This document shows, piece by piece, positions 7,749 through 17,180 of a stretch of DNA of 64,000 nt; within the stretch, counting starts at the first letter, position 1, and each line of letters opens with the position of its first letter. The translations under genes and the position numbers were made by a program. A model generated the notes under the pieces. That model ran no database searches. It was not told the origin of the DNA and saw nothing but the letters and a program-made list of their open reading frames with translations. This DNA is from JBBQUN01 sp963698395 (GTDB lineage: Bacteria > Actinomycetota > Acidimicrobiia > Acidimicrobiales > SZUA-35): the NCBI GenBank assembly GCA_963698395.1, contig CAVOQQ010000001.1, forward strand, positions 806,001-870,000, written 5' to 3'.

Positions 7749-9536
7749 GTGATCTTGATCGATGCCGATGCCGTGACCATGTCTCGCCCCGACCGCGACC
7801 TGTTTCGAGATGTCTCGGTCACGGTTCGCACCGGCGACCGGCTCGGCGTCGTCGGCATCAACGGCACCGGCAAGTCGACCCTGCTCCGTGTGCTCGCCGG
7901 CCGCCAAGAACCTGAGGGTGGCACCATCACCTTCGGCCGCAACGTGCGAGTGGTGATGCTCGACCAAGACGCCCCCCTGCCGAAGGGCACCGTTCTCGAA
8001 GCCGTCATGGAAGCCGACGGCGTCGAACAGTGGGAGGCCGAATCCGTCCTCACCCGGCTGGGCATGGGCGAGCACTTCCAGCGGGCCACCGACGCGCTCT
8101 CCGGCGGTGAGGTGAAACGGGTCGGTCTGGCCAAGGCCCTCGTCACGCCGAGCGATCTCCTGATTCTCGACGAACCGACCAACCATCTCGATCTCGACGG
8201 CATCGAATGGCTCGAAGACTGGCTCTCCGCCTACCGAGGCGCGCTGCTGCTCGTCACACACGACCGCCATGTGCTCGATCGTGTGACCACGCGGATGCTC
8301 GAACTCGATCGGGGCTCGGCCTTCGTGCACGAGGGCAACTACGCCGACTACCTCGAAGCCAAGAGCGAGCGGGCCGAGGCGGCAGCGGCCGCCGACACCA
8401 TCCGACGCAACCTCGCCCGAAGCGAGCTCGAATGGCTCCGCCGAGGAGCGAAGGCTCGCTCGTCGAAGCCCAAGTATCGGGTCGAGGCAGCGAAGGCGCT
8501 GATCGCCCAGAAGCTCGAGGGACCGGCGCGGCCCTCGCAACTCCACATGGAGTTCGGCATGCCACGTCTCGGTGACGTCGTGGTCGAACTCGAGGGCGTC
8601 ACGGCGGTAGCACCCGACGGGCGGACCCTGTTCGACGACATCGAGTTGCGTCTCGATCCGCGGGAGCGCCTCGGCATCGTCGGTCCGAACGGTGCCGGCA
8701 AGACCACTCTGCTCGACTTCATGGCCAAGCGACGTACGCCGAAGCGCGGCACCGTCACCTGGGGCTCGACCGTGCGGCTCGGCTACTACACCCAGCAGAG
8801 CGAGGAACTCGACCCCAACGCTCGGGTTCGGGAAGTCATCGCCGGGCCGCATCGCCAGCCCGACTGGACCGACGCTCGTCTCCTCGAATCGTTCTGGTTC
8901 GACGCCGACGCCCAGTGGGCCGAGGTGCACACCCTGTCAGGTGGCGAGCGTCGACGTCTCCAACTCCTCACCATCTTGGCGTCCAAGCCCAACGTGCTGC
9001 TGCTCGATGAGCCGACCAATGATCTCGACCTCGAGACGCTGCGAGCACTCGAAGACTTCCTCGAGGACTGGCCCGGCGCCGTCGTCGTCGTGTCCCACGA
9101 CCGAGCCTTCCTCGAACGGGTCGTTGCCGACGCACTGATCATCGACGGCGAAGGAAACGCCGGTCGCTATCCCGGCGGCTACAACGCCTGGGACGAGCAC
9201 CGCCGAGCCACGGCCAAGACCGGCGCCGCGAAGTCGAGCGGCGGCGGCCAGGGCTCGAAGAGCACGACGAGCAAGGCCGGGGCGAAGGGCGACACCCGCA
9301 CCAAGGCCAAGTCGGGCCGCTCGTCGAGCACGCTCGGGCATCTCATCCGAGAGACCGAGAAGGCCATCGCCCGCCTCGATCGTTCCAAAACCAAGATCCA
9401 GGCCGACCTCGAGGCGGCCGGATCCGACCACGTCAAGCTCACCGAGCTCGGTATCGCGCTGGCAAATGTCGAGTCGGAACTGGCCGAGCACGAGGAGCGG
9501 TGGCTAGAACTTTCCGAGGAACGCGAGGGCAGCTGA
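7749..9536 (+). CDS. ABC-F family ATPase (Uup-like)
   Basis: This is a 595-residue soluble ABC-F protein with two nucleotide-binding domains and no membrane segment. ABC-F proteins act on ribosomes or, for Uup, on DNA/ribosome-related processes. Domain 1 has Walker A GINGTGKST near residue 37, signature LSGGE and Walker B LLILDEPTNHLD. Domain 2 has GPNGAGKTT, LSGGERRR and LLLDEPTNDLD. A charged linker runs between them. After a Gly/Ser/Lys-rich stretch, the C-terminus (about 530-595) is a coiled coil like the Uup C-terminal domain. All catalytic motifs are intact. The GTG start follows TAGCCT by 6 nt with no Shine-Dalgarno. I see no resistance-type linker feature, so a housekeeping role is more likely than drug resistance. 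Confidence 0.92.
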   Translation: MILIDADAVTMSRPDRDLFRDVSVTVRTGDRLGVVGINGTGKSTLLRVLAGRQEPEGGTITFGRNVRVVMLDQDAPLPKGTVLEAVMEADGVEQWEAESVLTRLGMGEHFQRATDALSGGEVKRVGLAKALVTPSDLLILDEPTNHLDLDGIEWLEDWLSAYRGALLLVTHDRHVLDRVTTRMLELDRGSAFVHEGNYADYLEAKSERAEAAAAADTIRRNLARSELEWLRRGAKARSSKPKYRVEAAKALIAQKLEGPARPSQLHMEFGMPRLGDVVVELEGVTAVAPDGRTLFDDIELRLDPRERLGIVGPNGAGKTTLLDFMAKRRTPKRGTVTWGSTVRLGYYTQQSEELDPNARVREVIAGPHRQPDWTDARLLESFWFDADAQWAEVHTLSGGERRRLQLLTILASKPNVLLLDEPTNDLDLETLRALEDFLEDWPGAVVVVSHDRAFLERVVADALIIDGEGNAGRYPGGYNAWDEHRRATAKTGAAKSSGGGQGSKSTTSKAGAKGDTRTKAKSGRSSSTLGHLIRETEKAIARLDRSKTKIQADLEAAGSDHVKLTELGIALANVESELAEHEERWLELSEEREGS

Positions 9537-9566
9537 CCCTCGCCTCGATCCGAGGAGCCATCGACC

Positions 9567-10379
9567 ATGTCCGATTCTGAATCCCCCCAACCGACGACCA
9601 CCGATCGAGAAGCTCCCGTTGCGATCGTCACCGGTGGTGGTCGAGGCATCGGACGGGGAATCGCCATCGGTCTCGCAGAAGACGGCTACGACGTCGTCGT
9701 CACCTACCGCAAAGACGCCGACTCGGCGGCGGAGGTCGTTGCCGAGATCGAGGCACTCGGTCGCCAGGCTCTGGCGGTGGCCGCCGACGTATCGCAAGTG
9801 GAAGACAACGAGCGGACCATTGCCGCCACGATCGAACGATTCGGGCGGCTCGATGCGCTCGTCTCCAATGGCGGCATCGCCAGCCGTGGCCAGTCGGTGG
9901 CGAACACGACACCCGACGAACTGCAGCGGGTCATGGCAACGCACGCCCTCGGCCCGCACCATCTCCTCTCCATCGCCATTCCCCACCTGCGTGAAGCGGC
10001 GGCCAGTCGTGGACGTGGCGACGTGGTGGTCATCTCGTCGGTGGCAACCCTCGGCCACGCAGCCAACGGCGCGCCCTACTCGATGGGCAAGGCGGCGCTC
10101 GAGTCACTCGCCCTCACCCTCGCCAAGGAAGAACGCCCGCACGGCGTGCACGTGAACATCGTGGCCCCCGGCCTCGTCGAGACCGACATGGGCCGGCGGC
10201 TCATCAAGGGAGCAGCGGGGATCGACGACATTCGCGAACTCGACGCGACGATGCCGTTCTCCCGTGTCTGCCAGCCAGAAGACATCGCCAATGCGGTGCG
10301 GTTCTTCCTGTCGGATCGAGCGTCCTATGTGACCGGCGAGAAACTCAACGTCCACGGCGGCGGGCAGGCCTGGCGATGA
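9567..10379 (+). CDS. SDR family oxidoreductase (3-ketoacyl-reductase-like)
   Basis: This 270-residue short-chain dehydrogenase has TGGGRGIGRG near residue 23, SNGG in place of NNAG, the catalytic serine in VISS and the YSMGK active site. It keeps the C-terminal GEKLNVHGG pattern common to this family. A GAGGAG Shine-Dalgarno precedes the ATG. Its stop overlaps the start of the PatB-like aminotransferase by four bases (ATGA), so the two are translationally coupled and probably work in one pathway. The substrate is unknown. Confidence 0.88.
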   Translation: MSDSESPQPTTTDREAPVAIVTGGGRGIGRGIAIGLAEDGYDVVVTYRKDADSAAEVVAEIEALGRQALAVAADVSQVEDNERTIAATIERFGRLDALVSNGGIASRGQSVANTTPDELQRVMATHALGPHHLLSIAIPHLREAAASRGRGDVVVISSVATLGHAANGAPYSMGKAALESLALTLAKEERPHGVHVNIVAPGLVETDMGRRLIKGAAGIDDIRELDATMPFSRVCQPEDIANAVRFFLSDRASYVTGEKLNVHGGGQAWR

Positions 10380-11566
10380 CGACGTCGGCCGAGAGCAAGG
10401 TCGAACTGGCGATCTCGCTCGAGCGGCTACGTTCGTTGCAGGGAGCCAAGTGGGCTCGCGATGGCGCCGACTACTGGCCCGCCTGGGTGGCCGACACCGA
10501 CATCACCCCGCCGGCCGAAGCAACTGCTGCCATCCAACGCCTCGTCGATCGCAGCGACTTCGGCTACGGCATTCGATCCGGTGATGCCCTCAACGAGGCC
10601 TTCGCGAGCTTCATGGATGCCGAGCATGGGTGGCGGCCCGACGTCGAGCGGCTCCAGACGTTCAGCAACGTGCTGCAGGCAATCGAGATGACGCTCCATC
10701 TCCACACCGAGCCAGGCGATGGCGTGGTGCTGTTCACGCCCATCTACCCACCGTTCATCGCCGGTGTCGAGAGCGGAGGGCGCCGAGTCGTCGATTGTCT
10801 CCTCGACGAGGCCAGTGGCTGGCGGCTCGATGCCGAGCGCCTCGAGTCGGTGATCGACGACACCACCACGGTCATCCTGCTCTGCAATCCGCATAATCCG
10901 ACGGGCCGGATCTTCGATCGCGGCGAACTCGAAGCCATTGCCGCCGTCGCCGAGCGGCACGACTTGCTCGTGATCGCCGACGAGGTGTGGTCCGGGCTGA
11001 CCCATCCGGGCAAGGAGCATCTGGTCTTCTCCCAGATCTCCGAGGCGGCGGCCGACCGGACCGTCACGGTCGGAAGCGCCTCGAAGTCCTTCAACCTCGC
11101 CGGGGTTCGCTGCGCCATCGCCCACCTCGGACATCCCGGCGTCGAGGCGGCCTACGCCGCTCTGCCATCGCACATCCTCGGCGGCTTGAACGTGTTCGGC
11201 TCGGCCGCCACGTTGGCAGTGTGGACCGAGGGCCGGCCGTACCTCGACGCGGTGCGATCGCACCTCACCATGATGCGCGACCACGTCGCTCGCCGGATCG
11301 CCGACGATCTGCCCGGCGTTCGCTGGCAGATTCCCGAAGCGACCTACCTCGCCTGGCTCGACTTTCGCCCCGCCGGCCTTGGCCCCGATCCTGCCGAGGT
11401 CTTGGTCGAGCGGGCCAAGGTGGTGCTCTCACCTGGCCCCACCTTCGGGGTGCACGGCACCGGTTTCGCCCGATTGAACTTCGCGACGTCGGTCGAGATC
11501 ATCGACACGATTCTCGATCGCATCGCCGAGGCGATCGACGACGTTTCGAGCATGACCACCTGGTGA
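10376..11566 (+). CDS. MalY/PatB-type PLP-dependent aminotransferase (putative C-S lyase)
   Basis: This is a fold-type I PLP enzyme of 396 residues, closest in pattern to MalY/PatB, which cleave cystathionine or cysteine conjugates to thiol, pyruvate and ammonia. Visible motifs are the N-terminal WVADTD (the MalY/PatB W-ADMD equivalent), CNPHNPTGR for cofactor binding, IADEVWSGL and the PLP lysine in SASKSFNLAGVRCA. It is coupled to the SDR upstream through an ATGA overlap. Whether it acts as a C-S lyase or a plain aminotransferase cannot be told from sequence alone. Confidence 0.85.
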   Translation: MTTSAESKVELAISLERLRSLQGAKWARDGADYWPAWVADTDITPPAEATAAIQRLVDRSDFGYGIRSGDALNEAFASFMDAEHGWRPDVERLQTFSNVLQAIEMTLHLHTEPGDGVVLFTPIYPPFIAGVESGGRRVVDCLLDEASGWRLDAERLESVIDDTTTVILLCNPHNPTGRIFDRGELEAIAAVAERHDLLVIADEVWSGLTHPGKEHLVFSQISEAAADRTVTVGSASKSFNLAGVRCAIAHLGHPGVEAAYAALPSHILGGLNVFGSAATLAVWTEGRPYLDAVRSHLTMMRDHVARRIADDLPGVRWQIPEATYLAWLDFRPAGLGPDPAEVLVERAKVVLSPGPTFGVHGTGFARLNFATSVEIIDTILDRIAEAIDDVSSMTTW

Positions 11567-11606
11567 ACGCAATCGGCGAACGGGCTCGCATGCCCTTCCG
11601 CTACTA

Positions 11607-11620
11607 GGGGACCGGTCCCC
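11607..11620. promoter_or_regulatory. Perfect 14-bp palindrome GGGGACCGGTCCCC
   Basis: A perfect palindrome lies 41 nt after the aminotransferase stop and 39 nt before the EccC-like start. It could be an operator for the secretion gene or part of a terminator. No T-run follows, so an operator is slightly favoured. Confidence 0.4.
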
Positions 11621-11644
11621 ACAGACCCGTGGAACGGCCATCGG

Positions 11645-11650
11645 TACGTT
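11645..11650 (+). promoter_or_regulatory. Putative -10 element for the EccC-like gene
   Basis: TACGTT lies 8 nt before the ATG at 11659. This supports that start over the GTG at 11629, which would place the motif inside the coding region. Confidence 0.4.
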
Positions 11651-11658
11651 CGGCCACC

Positions 11659-14600
11659 ATGGAGTTGATCGTCGAGCACGAGGCCGGTTCGAGCGCAGTT
11701 GCCGTCGAGACGGGAGCCGATCTCTCACGACACACGCTCGGATCGCTGCGCCGAGCGCTCGGGCTCGCCACCCCGAGCGCCGTGCACGACGTGTCGCTGG
11801 CCGACGTCGGCCTCCACCGGGCGATGGTGTTCCGGGACGACGAGTCGTTGCCGGCGAGCGCCCACCTCGAAGCCGGTTGGCGACCTGACCATCGGGGCCG
11901 GTTCTCGGTCGTGCGACCTCCGCATCAGGCCCCGGTGCGTCCTGTCGGCCCCGAACGACTCGAACCGCCGCCCGACCCAGACCCACCCCCGCCGATTCCC
12001 TTCGCCACGGTTCTGCCGATGCTGATCCTCAGCGGGCTGATGGCCGTGCTCTGGTCGCCGATGTTCGCCATGCTGAGCGCGGCATCGGCGATGATCCCCC
12101 TGGGCCGAGCCCTCGGGCCACGGATGATGATGCCACGCACCCGCCGTCGTCATGCCGAGGCGCTCGAGTTGCATCAACAGGCCGTCTTCGTCGCCGAGAC
12201 CACGTGGTTGCTCGCCGTCGCCGACTGGCTCGAACGCCGGGTGAACAGCCCGGGGACGCTCGACCGATTGGTGTCGACCGCGACCCTGCGCCCCTGGACC
12301 CGCCGCCTCCCGATCGACGGCGCGCTCGGCCTGTCAGTGGGGCGAGGCGAACTCGACGTGCAGACCGACGAGGGGCAGTCGTTGACGCTGCGAGACGTGC
12401 CACTGGTTCTCGACATCGACCGTGGGCTGGGTGTCACCGGGGACCGGGCCGAGGTTCTCGCCCTGGCCCGTTGGATCACCCTGGAGGCCGCCGTTCGTCA
12501 CGGTCCGGCCGACCTCGTCGTGAGCGTCGTGACCACGTCCGATCGTCTCAGCGACTGGGAGTGGACCCGCTGGTTGCCAGCCCTCGGTCGCGTGGCGGTC
12601 GGCGTCGACGCCATCGACGCCGTCTGCCGCATGGCCGAAGATCGCACGTCCCAGCACCTCGTCGTGGTCGACGGCGTCGTGCCGACCGGTACGGGGGTGT
12701 TCGCTCGGTTGCTCGGCGGTCACGTCGAAAGCGCTCGAGTGCTGTGGCTCGGTCGGCTCGACGAGGTGCCGGCAGTGTGTGCCGACGTGGTCGAGGTCAC
12801 CGCGGACGGGTTCGTCCGGTCGAGCGACGGGCGGGCAAGTGGTTGGGCCTGGAGGCTCGGCGCCGATGAGGCCGAGGAGTTTGCCCGCTTTCTCGCTCCG
12901 TTCAGCGATCCCGAGGTCGCCGAGCGAGTGGCCCCGTTGCCCGACTCGGCGCCGCTCGCTCAGCTCTGCCCGATCGATGATCCGGACGGCAGCGAAGCTT
13001 CGCTCCGGAACCGTTGGGCCCAGGCCGGCAACGACGAGTTGCTCGTCCCGATCGGTGTCACGGCCGATGGTCCACTCGTGATGGACTTCGTCGTCGACGG
13101 CCCGCATGCCCTGGTGGCTGGGACCACGGGTTCGGGCAAGTCCGAGTTGCTGCGTTCTCTCGTCGTCGGCGCGGCGCTGACGTACTCGCCGGACCGGCTG
13201 TCGTTCGTCCTGATCGACTTCAAGGGTGGTGGGGCCTTCGATGCCGTTGCCGGTCTGCCTCATGTTGCCGCCGTCGTCACCGATCTCGAGCCCGAACACG
13301 CGCGGCGCGCCCTTCGAAGTCTGCGGGCAGAATTGCAGCATCGAGAGCTCCTGCTCCGCCACCACGGTGCATCGGATCTCGCGTCGCTCGGCCCGACGGC
13401 CACCGCACCGCCCCGGCTGATGGTCATCGTCGACGAATTCGCCGCACTGGCCGACGAGCTGCCGGAGTTCCTCGATGGATTGGTCGACGTCGCTCGGCGC
13501 GGCCGATCGCTCGGTGTCCATCTCGTGCTCGCCACCCAGCGCCCGGCCGGCGTGGTGACCGCCGAGATCCGGACGAACACGAACCTGCGCATCTGCCTGC
13601 GAGTGCGCGACGGGGCCGACTCGGTCGACGTGATCGATCGCGTCGATGCCGCGTCGCTGCCGTCCATCCCCGGTCGAGCGATCGTGACCGTGGGGGGTGA
13701 GCGGCAGCGCTTCGCACAGATCGCCTACCTCGCCGGCGCTCCGCTGCTGGAAGCCCGACCGTTCACGCTCGAGGCCCGGCCCAAGGTCGACGACGAGGCA
13801 CACCGCTGGCTCGACCGCGTGATCGAACTGGTGGCGCAGTGCCACCCCGAGCGGGTGCGAGCACCGTGGTTGCCACCACTGCCGCCGACCCTCGCCGCCG
13901 ATCGCTTGTGGACGATCGGCAACGACTCGGCCCCGGGCCATCCAACGCAGGCAGCACTGCTCGGTGTCCTCGATGACCCGGATCGCCGGGCCCAACTCCC
14001 CCTCATCTGGTCGCCGAGCGATGGCGGTCTGGTGGTCGCCGCGGCCGACCCCGACCGAGTGGCAAGCACGCTCAGCACCGTCGTTGCCTCGCTTGCGCTC
14101 GACCACCCCGACCTCGACGTGGTCATCCTCGATGGTGGGGGCGGGACGCTGGACCGCCTCGGTGTTCTCCGCTCGGTGGCCGACGTGATTCCCCACCGCC
14201 AGCCCGAGCGCCTGGCACGGGCTCTGACGGTGATCGATCGTCGCCGAAGGGGATGGGCCGACCGGCAACGCGCGGCGATGGTGGTCGTCATCAACCGTTG
14301 GGGTCCCATTGCCGACGCACTCGGTGACGCCCTCGGGCCCGATGCCGGCCATCAGCTGGCCCAGATCTTCGGCGACAGCACGATCGTTCCGGTCATCGGC
14401 GTCACGTCGGACCGCGAGGTGCCATCGAAGGTGCTGACGTCGGCACGACGACGCCTCGTGCACCACCTGGCCGATGCCAATGCCGGTCTGGCCTTCGACG
14501 TGCATCCGACGAAGCTGCCGGCGGGCGGTGCCGCGGTCTATGACGTGGAGTCTCGGCTGCACGGGGTCATTGCCGAGTTGTCGGATCATGGTCTGGCCCG

Positions 14601-15171
14601 AGTGGCGGCGTGGTCTCGCCCGGAAGAGCCACCCTCGCCGATTCAGGTGCTCGCCGAGCACATGCCGCTGACGCTGCTTCCTGATGGTCATGGCGACGAC
14701 GGGAGCTGGTCGGTGCCGATCGGTTTCGACGAGGACCTGGCGCCGGTGTTCGTCGAACTCACCGCTCGGCAGCGATTCGTCGTGCTCGGCCGTCCCGGAA
14801 GCGGCCGTTCGACCGCCGTCGCCGCCGTTGCCGCCGGCCTTGCCCGACTCGGCGCCGGCGATCGAGTCGAGCTGATCGACGATGCCGACCGGCTGGCCAA
14901 CGCCGACGTCGCCGAGCGACTGGCCGAGGCTGACTCGATCGGACGGCCGGTGGTCCTCAGCGCCTCGCCGACGACCGCTCGGGCCTTCGGGAGCTGGCTC
15001 GCCCCGATGATGGGCGATGCGGTCGTGTTGCTGATCAACCCGAGTCGTCTCGACGCCGAGGCCGTGCGGGTCGTCATCCCCGATCTGAGCCGGCAACCGC
15101 CCGGCCGTTCGGTGTTGCTCGACCGCGGCCGTGCGACGATCCTCCACATCGCCACCGATCGTGCCGCTTGA
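11659..15171 (+). CDS. EccC/EssC-like FtsK/SpoIIIE ATPase of a type VII secretion system
   Basis: This protein of about 1170 residues has the EccC layout: an N-terminal domain, two membrane helices (about residues 115-145), then three FtsK/SpoIIIE-type ATPase modules. EccC is the motor that recognises and drives WXG100-type substrates. Module 1 is intact, with Walker A GTTGSGKS at 488-495, LIDFKGGGAF, and VIVDEFAAL as Walker B. Module 2 has no Walker A; the place where it should be reads SDGGLVVAAAD. Module 3 has GRPGSGRST at 1044-1052, with Arg for the Walker lysine. So only module 1 looks able to hydrolyse ATP, as known for EccC, where the later modules are regulatory or substrate-binding. 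No eccB, eccD, eccE or mycP is within the window. It converges on the WXG100 operon. Confidence 0.88.
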   Translation: MELIVEHEAGSSAVAVETGADLSRHTLGSLRRALGLATPSAVHDVSLADVGLHRAMVFRDDESLPASAHLEAGWRPDHRGRFSVVRPPHQAPVRPVGPERLEPPPDPDPPPPIPFATVLPMLILSGLMAVLWSPMFAMLSAASAMIPLGRALGPRMMMPRTRRRHAEALELHQQAVFVAETTWLLAVADWLERRVNSPGTLDRLVSTATLRPWTRRLPIDGALGLSVGRGELDVQTDEGQSLTLRDVPLVLDIDRGLGVTGDRAEVLALARWITLEAAVRHGPADLVVSVVTTSDRLSDWEWTRWLPALGRVAVGVDAIDAVCRMAEDRTSQHLVVVDGVVPTGTGVFARLLGGHVESARVLWLGRLDEVPAVCADVVEVTADGFVRSSDGRASGWAWRLGADEAEEFARFLAPFSDPEVAERVAPLPDSAPLAQLCPIDDPDGSEASLRNRWAQAGNDELLVPIGVTADGPLVMDFVVDGPHALVAGTTGSGKSELLRSLVVGAALTYSPDRLSFVLIDFKGGGAFDAVAGLPHVAAVVTDLEPEHARRALRSLRAELQHRELLLRHHGASDLASLGPTATAPPRLMVIVDEFAALADELPEFLDGLVDVARRGRSLGVHLVLATQRPAGVVTAEIRTNTNLRICLRVRDGADSVDVIDRVDAASLPSIPGRAIVTVGGERQRFAQIAYLAGAPLLEARPFTLEARPKVDDEAHRWLDRVIELVAQCHPERVRAPWLPPLPPTLAADRLWTIGNDSAPGHPTQAALLGVLDDPDRRAQLPLIWSPSDGGLVVAAADPDRVASTLSTVVASLALDHPDLDVVILDGGGGTLDRLGVLRSVADVIPHRQPERLARALTVIDRRRRGWADRQRAAMVVVINRWGPIADALGDALGPDAGHQLAQIFGDSTIVPVIGVTSDREVPSKVLTSARRRLVHHLADANAGLAFDVHPTKLPAGGAAVYDVESRLHGVIAELSDHGLARVAAWSRPEEPPSPIQVLAEHMPLTLLPDGHGDDGSWSVPIGFDEDLAPVFVELTARQRFVVLGRPGSGRSTAVAAVAAGLARLGAGDRVELIDDADRLANADVAERLAEADSIGRPVVLSASPTTARAFGSWLAPMMGDAVVLLINPSRLDAEAVRVVIPDLSRQPPGRSVLLDRGRATILHIATDRAA

Positions 15172-15172
15172 A

Positions 15173-15196
15173 CGATGTGCCGCTCGAGCGACATCG
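15173..15196. terminator. Bidirectional hairpin between convergent genes
   Basis: CGATGT and ACATCG form the outer arms and CGCTCGAGCG sits between them as a self-complementary core. It fills the whole gap between the EccC stop at 15171 and the opposing gene's stop at 15197, so it can serve both. Confidence 0.55.
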
Positions 15197-16198
15197 TCAG
15201 TCATCTCCCGGCCAGGCATCCATCCAATCGGTGTAGGTGGCACCGGCCTTCGCGCCAGGTGGGCCGAGGGCGGCGGAGGGCACGAGGGTGCCATCGTCGT
15301 TCACCACCGCACCGGCGCACACGACGTCGCAGTAGTAGGCGCTGACGCTGAAGCCGTCCTGGGGGACACGGTTCGTCGGTGTGAAGCTGATCGTGGGAAG
15401 CAGCTGCTGGGGCGATGGGCGCCCGACCGGAACGGAAAGGCCGAGGCGACGCTCACCGTCGCCCGCTCGGCTGTAGGCGACCCCGTAGCCCATCGAGCTC
15501 ACGCCCACGATCCCGTAGTGACTGGCGACCTCGAGCGGAAGTGCCGGGACGCCGACCAACGTGCCGGCGACCACCCGTGGGTCGGTGGCTGCCTCCTCGA
15601 CCCGGTCAGCGAAGCGTCCCGCCACCGACCAGTCGAGATCGGCGAGCTGGGCTTCGACTTCGTGCCCTGCGGCGTCGACCACGTCCCACGCCCGCTGTGC
15701 TCCCGACCCGGCCACCTCCCACCAGGCGTGCGGCATGATCGGTTGATCGATGAGGGGCTCCATGATCGGCAACAGCGGGTCGAGGAGGCCGTCCCACGGA
15801 AACGACGATTGGTCGTCGACCGAGCACTGCGGGTCGGGCTGAGGATCGGCCCTTGTCTGGGTGGTGCGAGGTCCGGTCGTCGGGAAGAGCTCCTCGACGG
15901 TCGGCGCCGTGTGGCCATGGAGCGACTCGGCGATGTTCGCCAAGGCGACGCCGGTCGATCGGTAGGGGAGGAGCCCGCCGGCGTCGGCGGCATCGCTGCG
16001 TTCGTGCAACACCCGTGCGAGGTCGGCAAGGGCCTCGGCCACCGTCTCGAGTCGGGCGCTCGTGGTGTCGGCCAGATCGGCGAGTGCGCAGGCACGACGA
16101 ACGCCGGCGGCGTGGTCGGCGCCGGTCGTTGCCATGCACTGCAACTGCGTTGCCGCAGTACGGGCATTGGTGGTGTCGATGAAGAGGTAGTCGGGCAT
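15197..16198 (-). CDS. Hypothetical 333-residue protein of the type VII locus, possible secreted substrate
   Basis: I do not recognise a named family. The first 90 residues are helical, with a run of Ala, Asp and Leu like WXG100/LXG N-terminal domains. After a Pro/Thr-rich linker (about 110-135), the rest is a mixed domain rich in Trp, Gly and Val, with SSMGYGVAYSRAGDGERR and a short Cys-x-x-x-Cys (CDVVC) near the end. No signal peptide or membrane helix is visible. It is third in an operon behind a WXG100 protein and a second small helical protein, and it faces the EccC-like ATPase, so a secreted effector or accessory protein of this system is a fair inference. The frame is open far upstream of 16198, but that part overlaps the two upstream genes and is not used. 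Confidence 0.65.
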   Translation of the reverse strand: MPDYLFIDTTNARTAATQLQCMATTGADHAAGVRRACALADLADTTSARLETVAEALADLARVLHERSDAADAGGLLPYRSTGVALANIAESLHGHTAPTVEELFPTTGPRTTQTRADPQPDPQCSVDDQSSFPWDGLLDPLLPIMEPLIDQPIMPHAWWEVAGSGAQRAWDVVDAAGHEVEAQLADLDWSVAGRFADRVEEAATDPRVVAGTLVGVPALPLEVASHYGIVGVSSMGYGVAYSRAGDGERRLGLSVPVGRPSPQQLLPTISFTPTNRVPQDGFSVSAYYCDVVCAGAVVNDDGTLVPSAALGPPGAKAGATYTDWMDAWPGDD

Positions 16199-16229
16199 GG
16201 AGGTGCTTTCGTCTTCGCTCAGGAGGTTC

Positions 16230-16598
16230 TCATGGGGCATAGGCCGGCTTCGAAGGCCGGCGAGGCGAGGCAGGCGGTTCGACGCCCGGCGGCAGGTCGC
16301 TGACGATGGCTCGCCACTCGTCGGTCGCACGGTGGTACTCGCCGAGCGCCGACTCGTAGGCCCGCACTGCGGCGGCACGTTGTCGACACAGGTCGGACCG
16401 CTCCTGTAGGACCTCGGCGGTCGACGTCGCGAGGTGCTCCGCCGCGTCGACCGCCTGGAGGCAGACCGCAGTGAGCGCTCCCCCGGCGAGGGTGTTCGGA
16501 CCGAAACGTGCGCGGGTGCCGGCGGCCCACACGGCGACATCGGCCGCCGCCTGGGTGAGCAGTTCCGCCGCCGCGTCGAAGTCGGATGCGCTCGGCAT
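16230..16598 (-). CDS. Small helical protein of the type VII locus (WXG100-like partner)
   Basis: A 122-residue, mostly helical, Ala-rich protein with a short proline-rich tail (PPGVEPPASPRRPSKP). It lacks a clear WxG turn, but the size, helix content and position fit the second half of a WXG100-type heterodimer or a chaperone. Its ATG at 16598 lies one base after the stop codon of the WXG100 gene, so translation is likely coupled. The function is inferred from context. Confidence 0.6.
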   Translation of the reverse strand: MPSASDFDAAAELLTQAAADVAVWAAGTRARFGPNTLAGGALTAVCLQAVDAAEHLATSTAEVLQERSDLCRQRAAAVRAYESALGEYHRATDEWRAIVSDLPPGVEPPASPRRPSKPAYAP

Positions 16599-16599
16599 G

Positions 16600-17094
16600 T
16601 CAGCCGAAGCTCAGTCCGGTGTTCATCACCGAGTCGAGGTTCGAGCGTTGGTGTTCCACTGCCTGCGACATCTGCTGGACGGATTGTTCGGCATCGCTCA
16701 GCCGGCTCCCGAGGCTGGCGGCGTACGCATCGAGTGTCTCCGACAGTGAGGCGATGGTCGCCCGAAACTGGCTGAAGGTGTCGGTGGTTGCGTTCTGGGC
16801 GGCCTGCATCGAGGTCTGGAAGGTTGCTGCGCCATCGCGGAACCGGTCGGCGTTGCCACCGGTCCAGTTGGTGGCGCCGGCCTCGGCCACCGAGGCCGAC
16901 ACCGACTGACCGAGCTGATCCATGTGGGTCATGATCTGCTCGAGGGCCGCCTGAGCTGCTTCCTGCACGCCGGTCACCACCTGCGTGGTGGTGCGGATGG
17001 CACCGTCTCGTGAGCCACTGACGTCGCCGGCGGTGGTGGTCAGTCGCTGGCTGAGGCGGGTGAGGTCGTCGAGCTGTGCGCCGAGGATGGTCAT
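16600..17094 (-). CDS. WXG100-family type VII secretion substrate (long form)
   Basis: This 164-residue protein forms two long helices around a W-x-G turn (NWTGG, W77 and G79), the hallmark of ESAT-6-like substrates secreted by EccC systems. The usual family length is about 100; this one has an extended N-terminal helix. No signal peptide is present, as expected. The start at 17094 is well supported by AAGGAGAA about 8 nt upstream, and the longer open frame to 17166 is rejected. It leads the operon that continues with the genes at 16598 and 16198. Confidence 0.82.
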   Translation of the reverse strand: MTILGAQLDDLTRLSQRLTTTAGDVSGSRDGAIRTTTQVVTGVQEAAQAALEQIMTHMDQLGQSVSASVAEAGATNWTGGNADRFRDGAATFQTSMQAAQNATTDTFSQFRATIASLSETLDAYAASLGSRLSDAEQSVQQMSQAVEHQRSNLDSVMNTGLSFG

Positions 17095-17180
17095 GGTGGG
17101 TTCTCCTTGTTCGTCGTGCGAGCGATCTGCTCGCCGGGGTTTGCCGACCGATCGCTTGACCGGCAATGAACGCAGTCAAG

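Noticed and set aside
7749..9536. Antibiotic-resistance ABC-F.
   Set aside because: The Uup-like C-terminal coiled coil and housekeeping surroundings do not point to a resistance protein; no drug gene context is seen.
12334..15294. A 986-codon open frame on the minus strand opposite the EccC gene.
   Set aside because: It is the antisense shadow of a high-GC gene: no motif, Arg/His/Pro-rich composition, and the EccC strand has clear domain motifs throughout.
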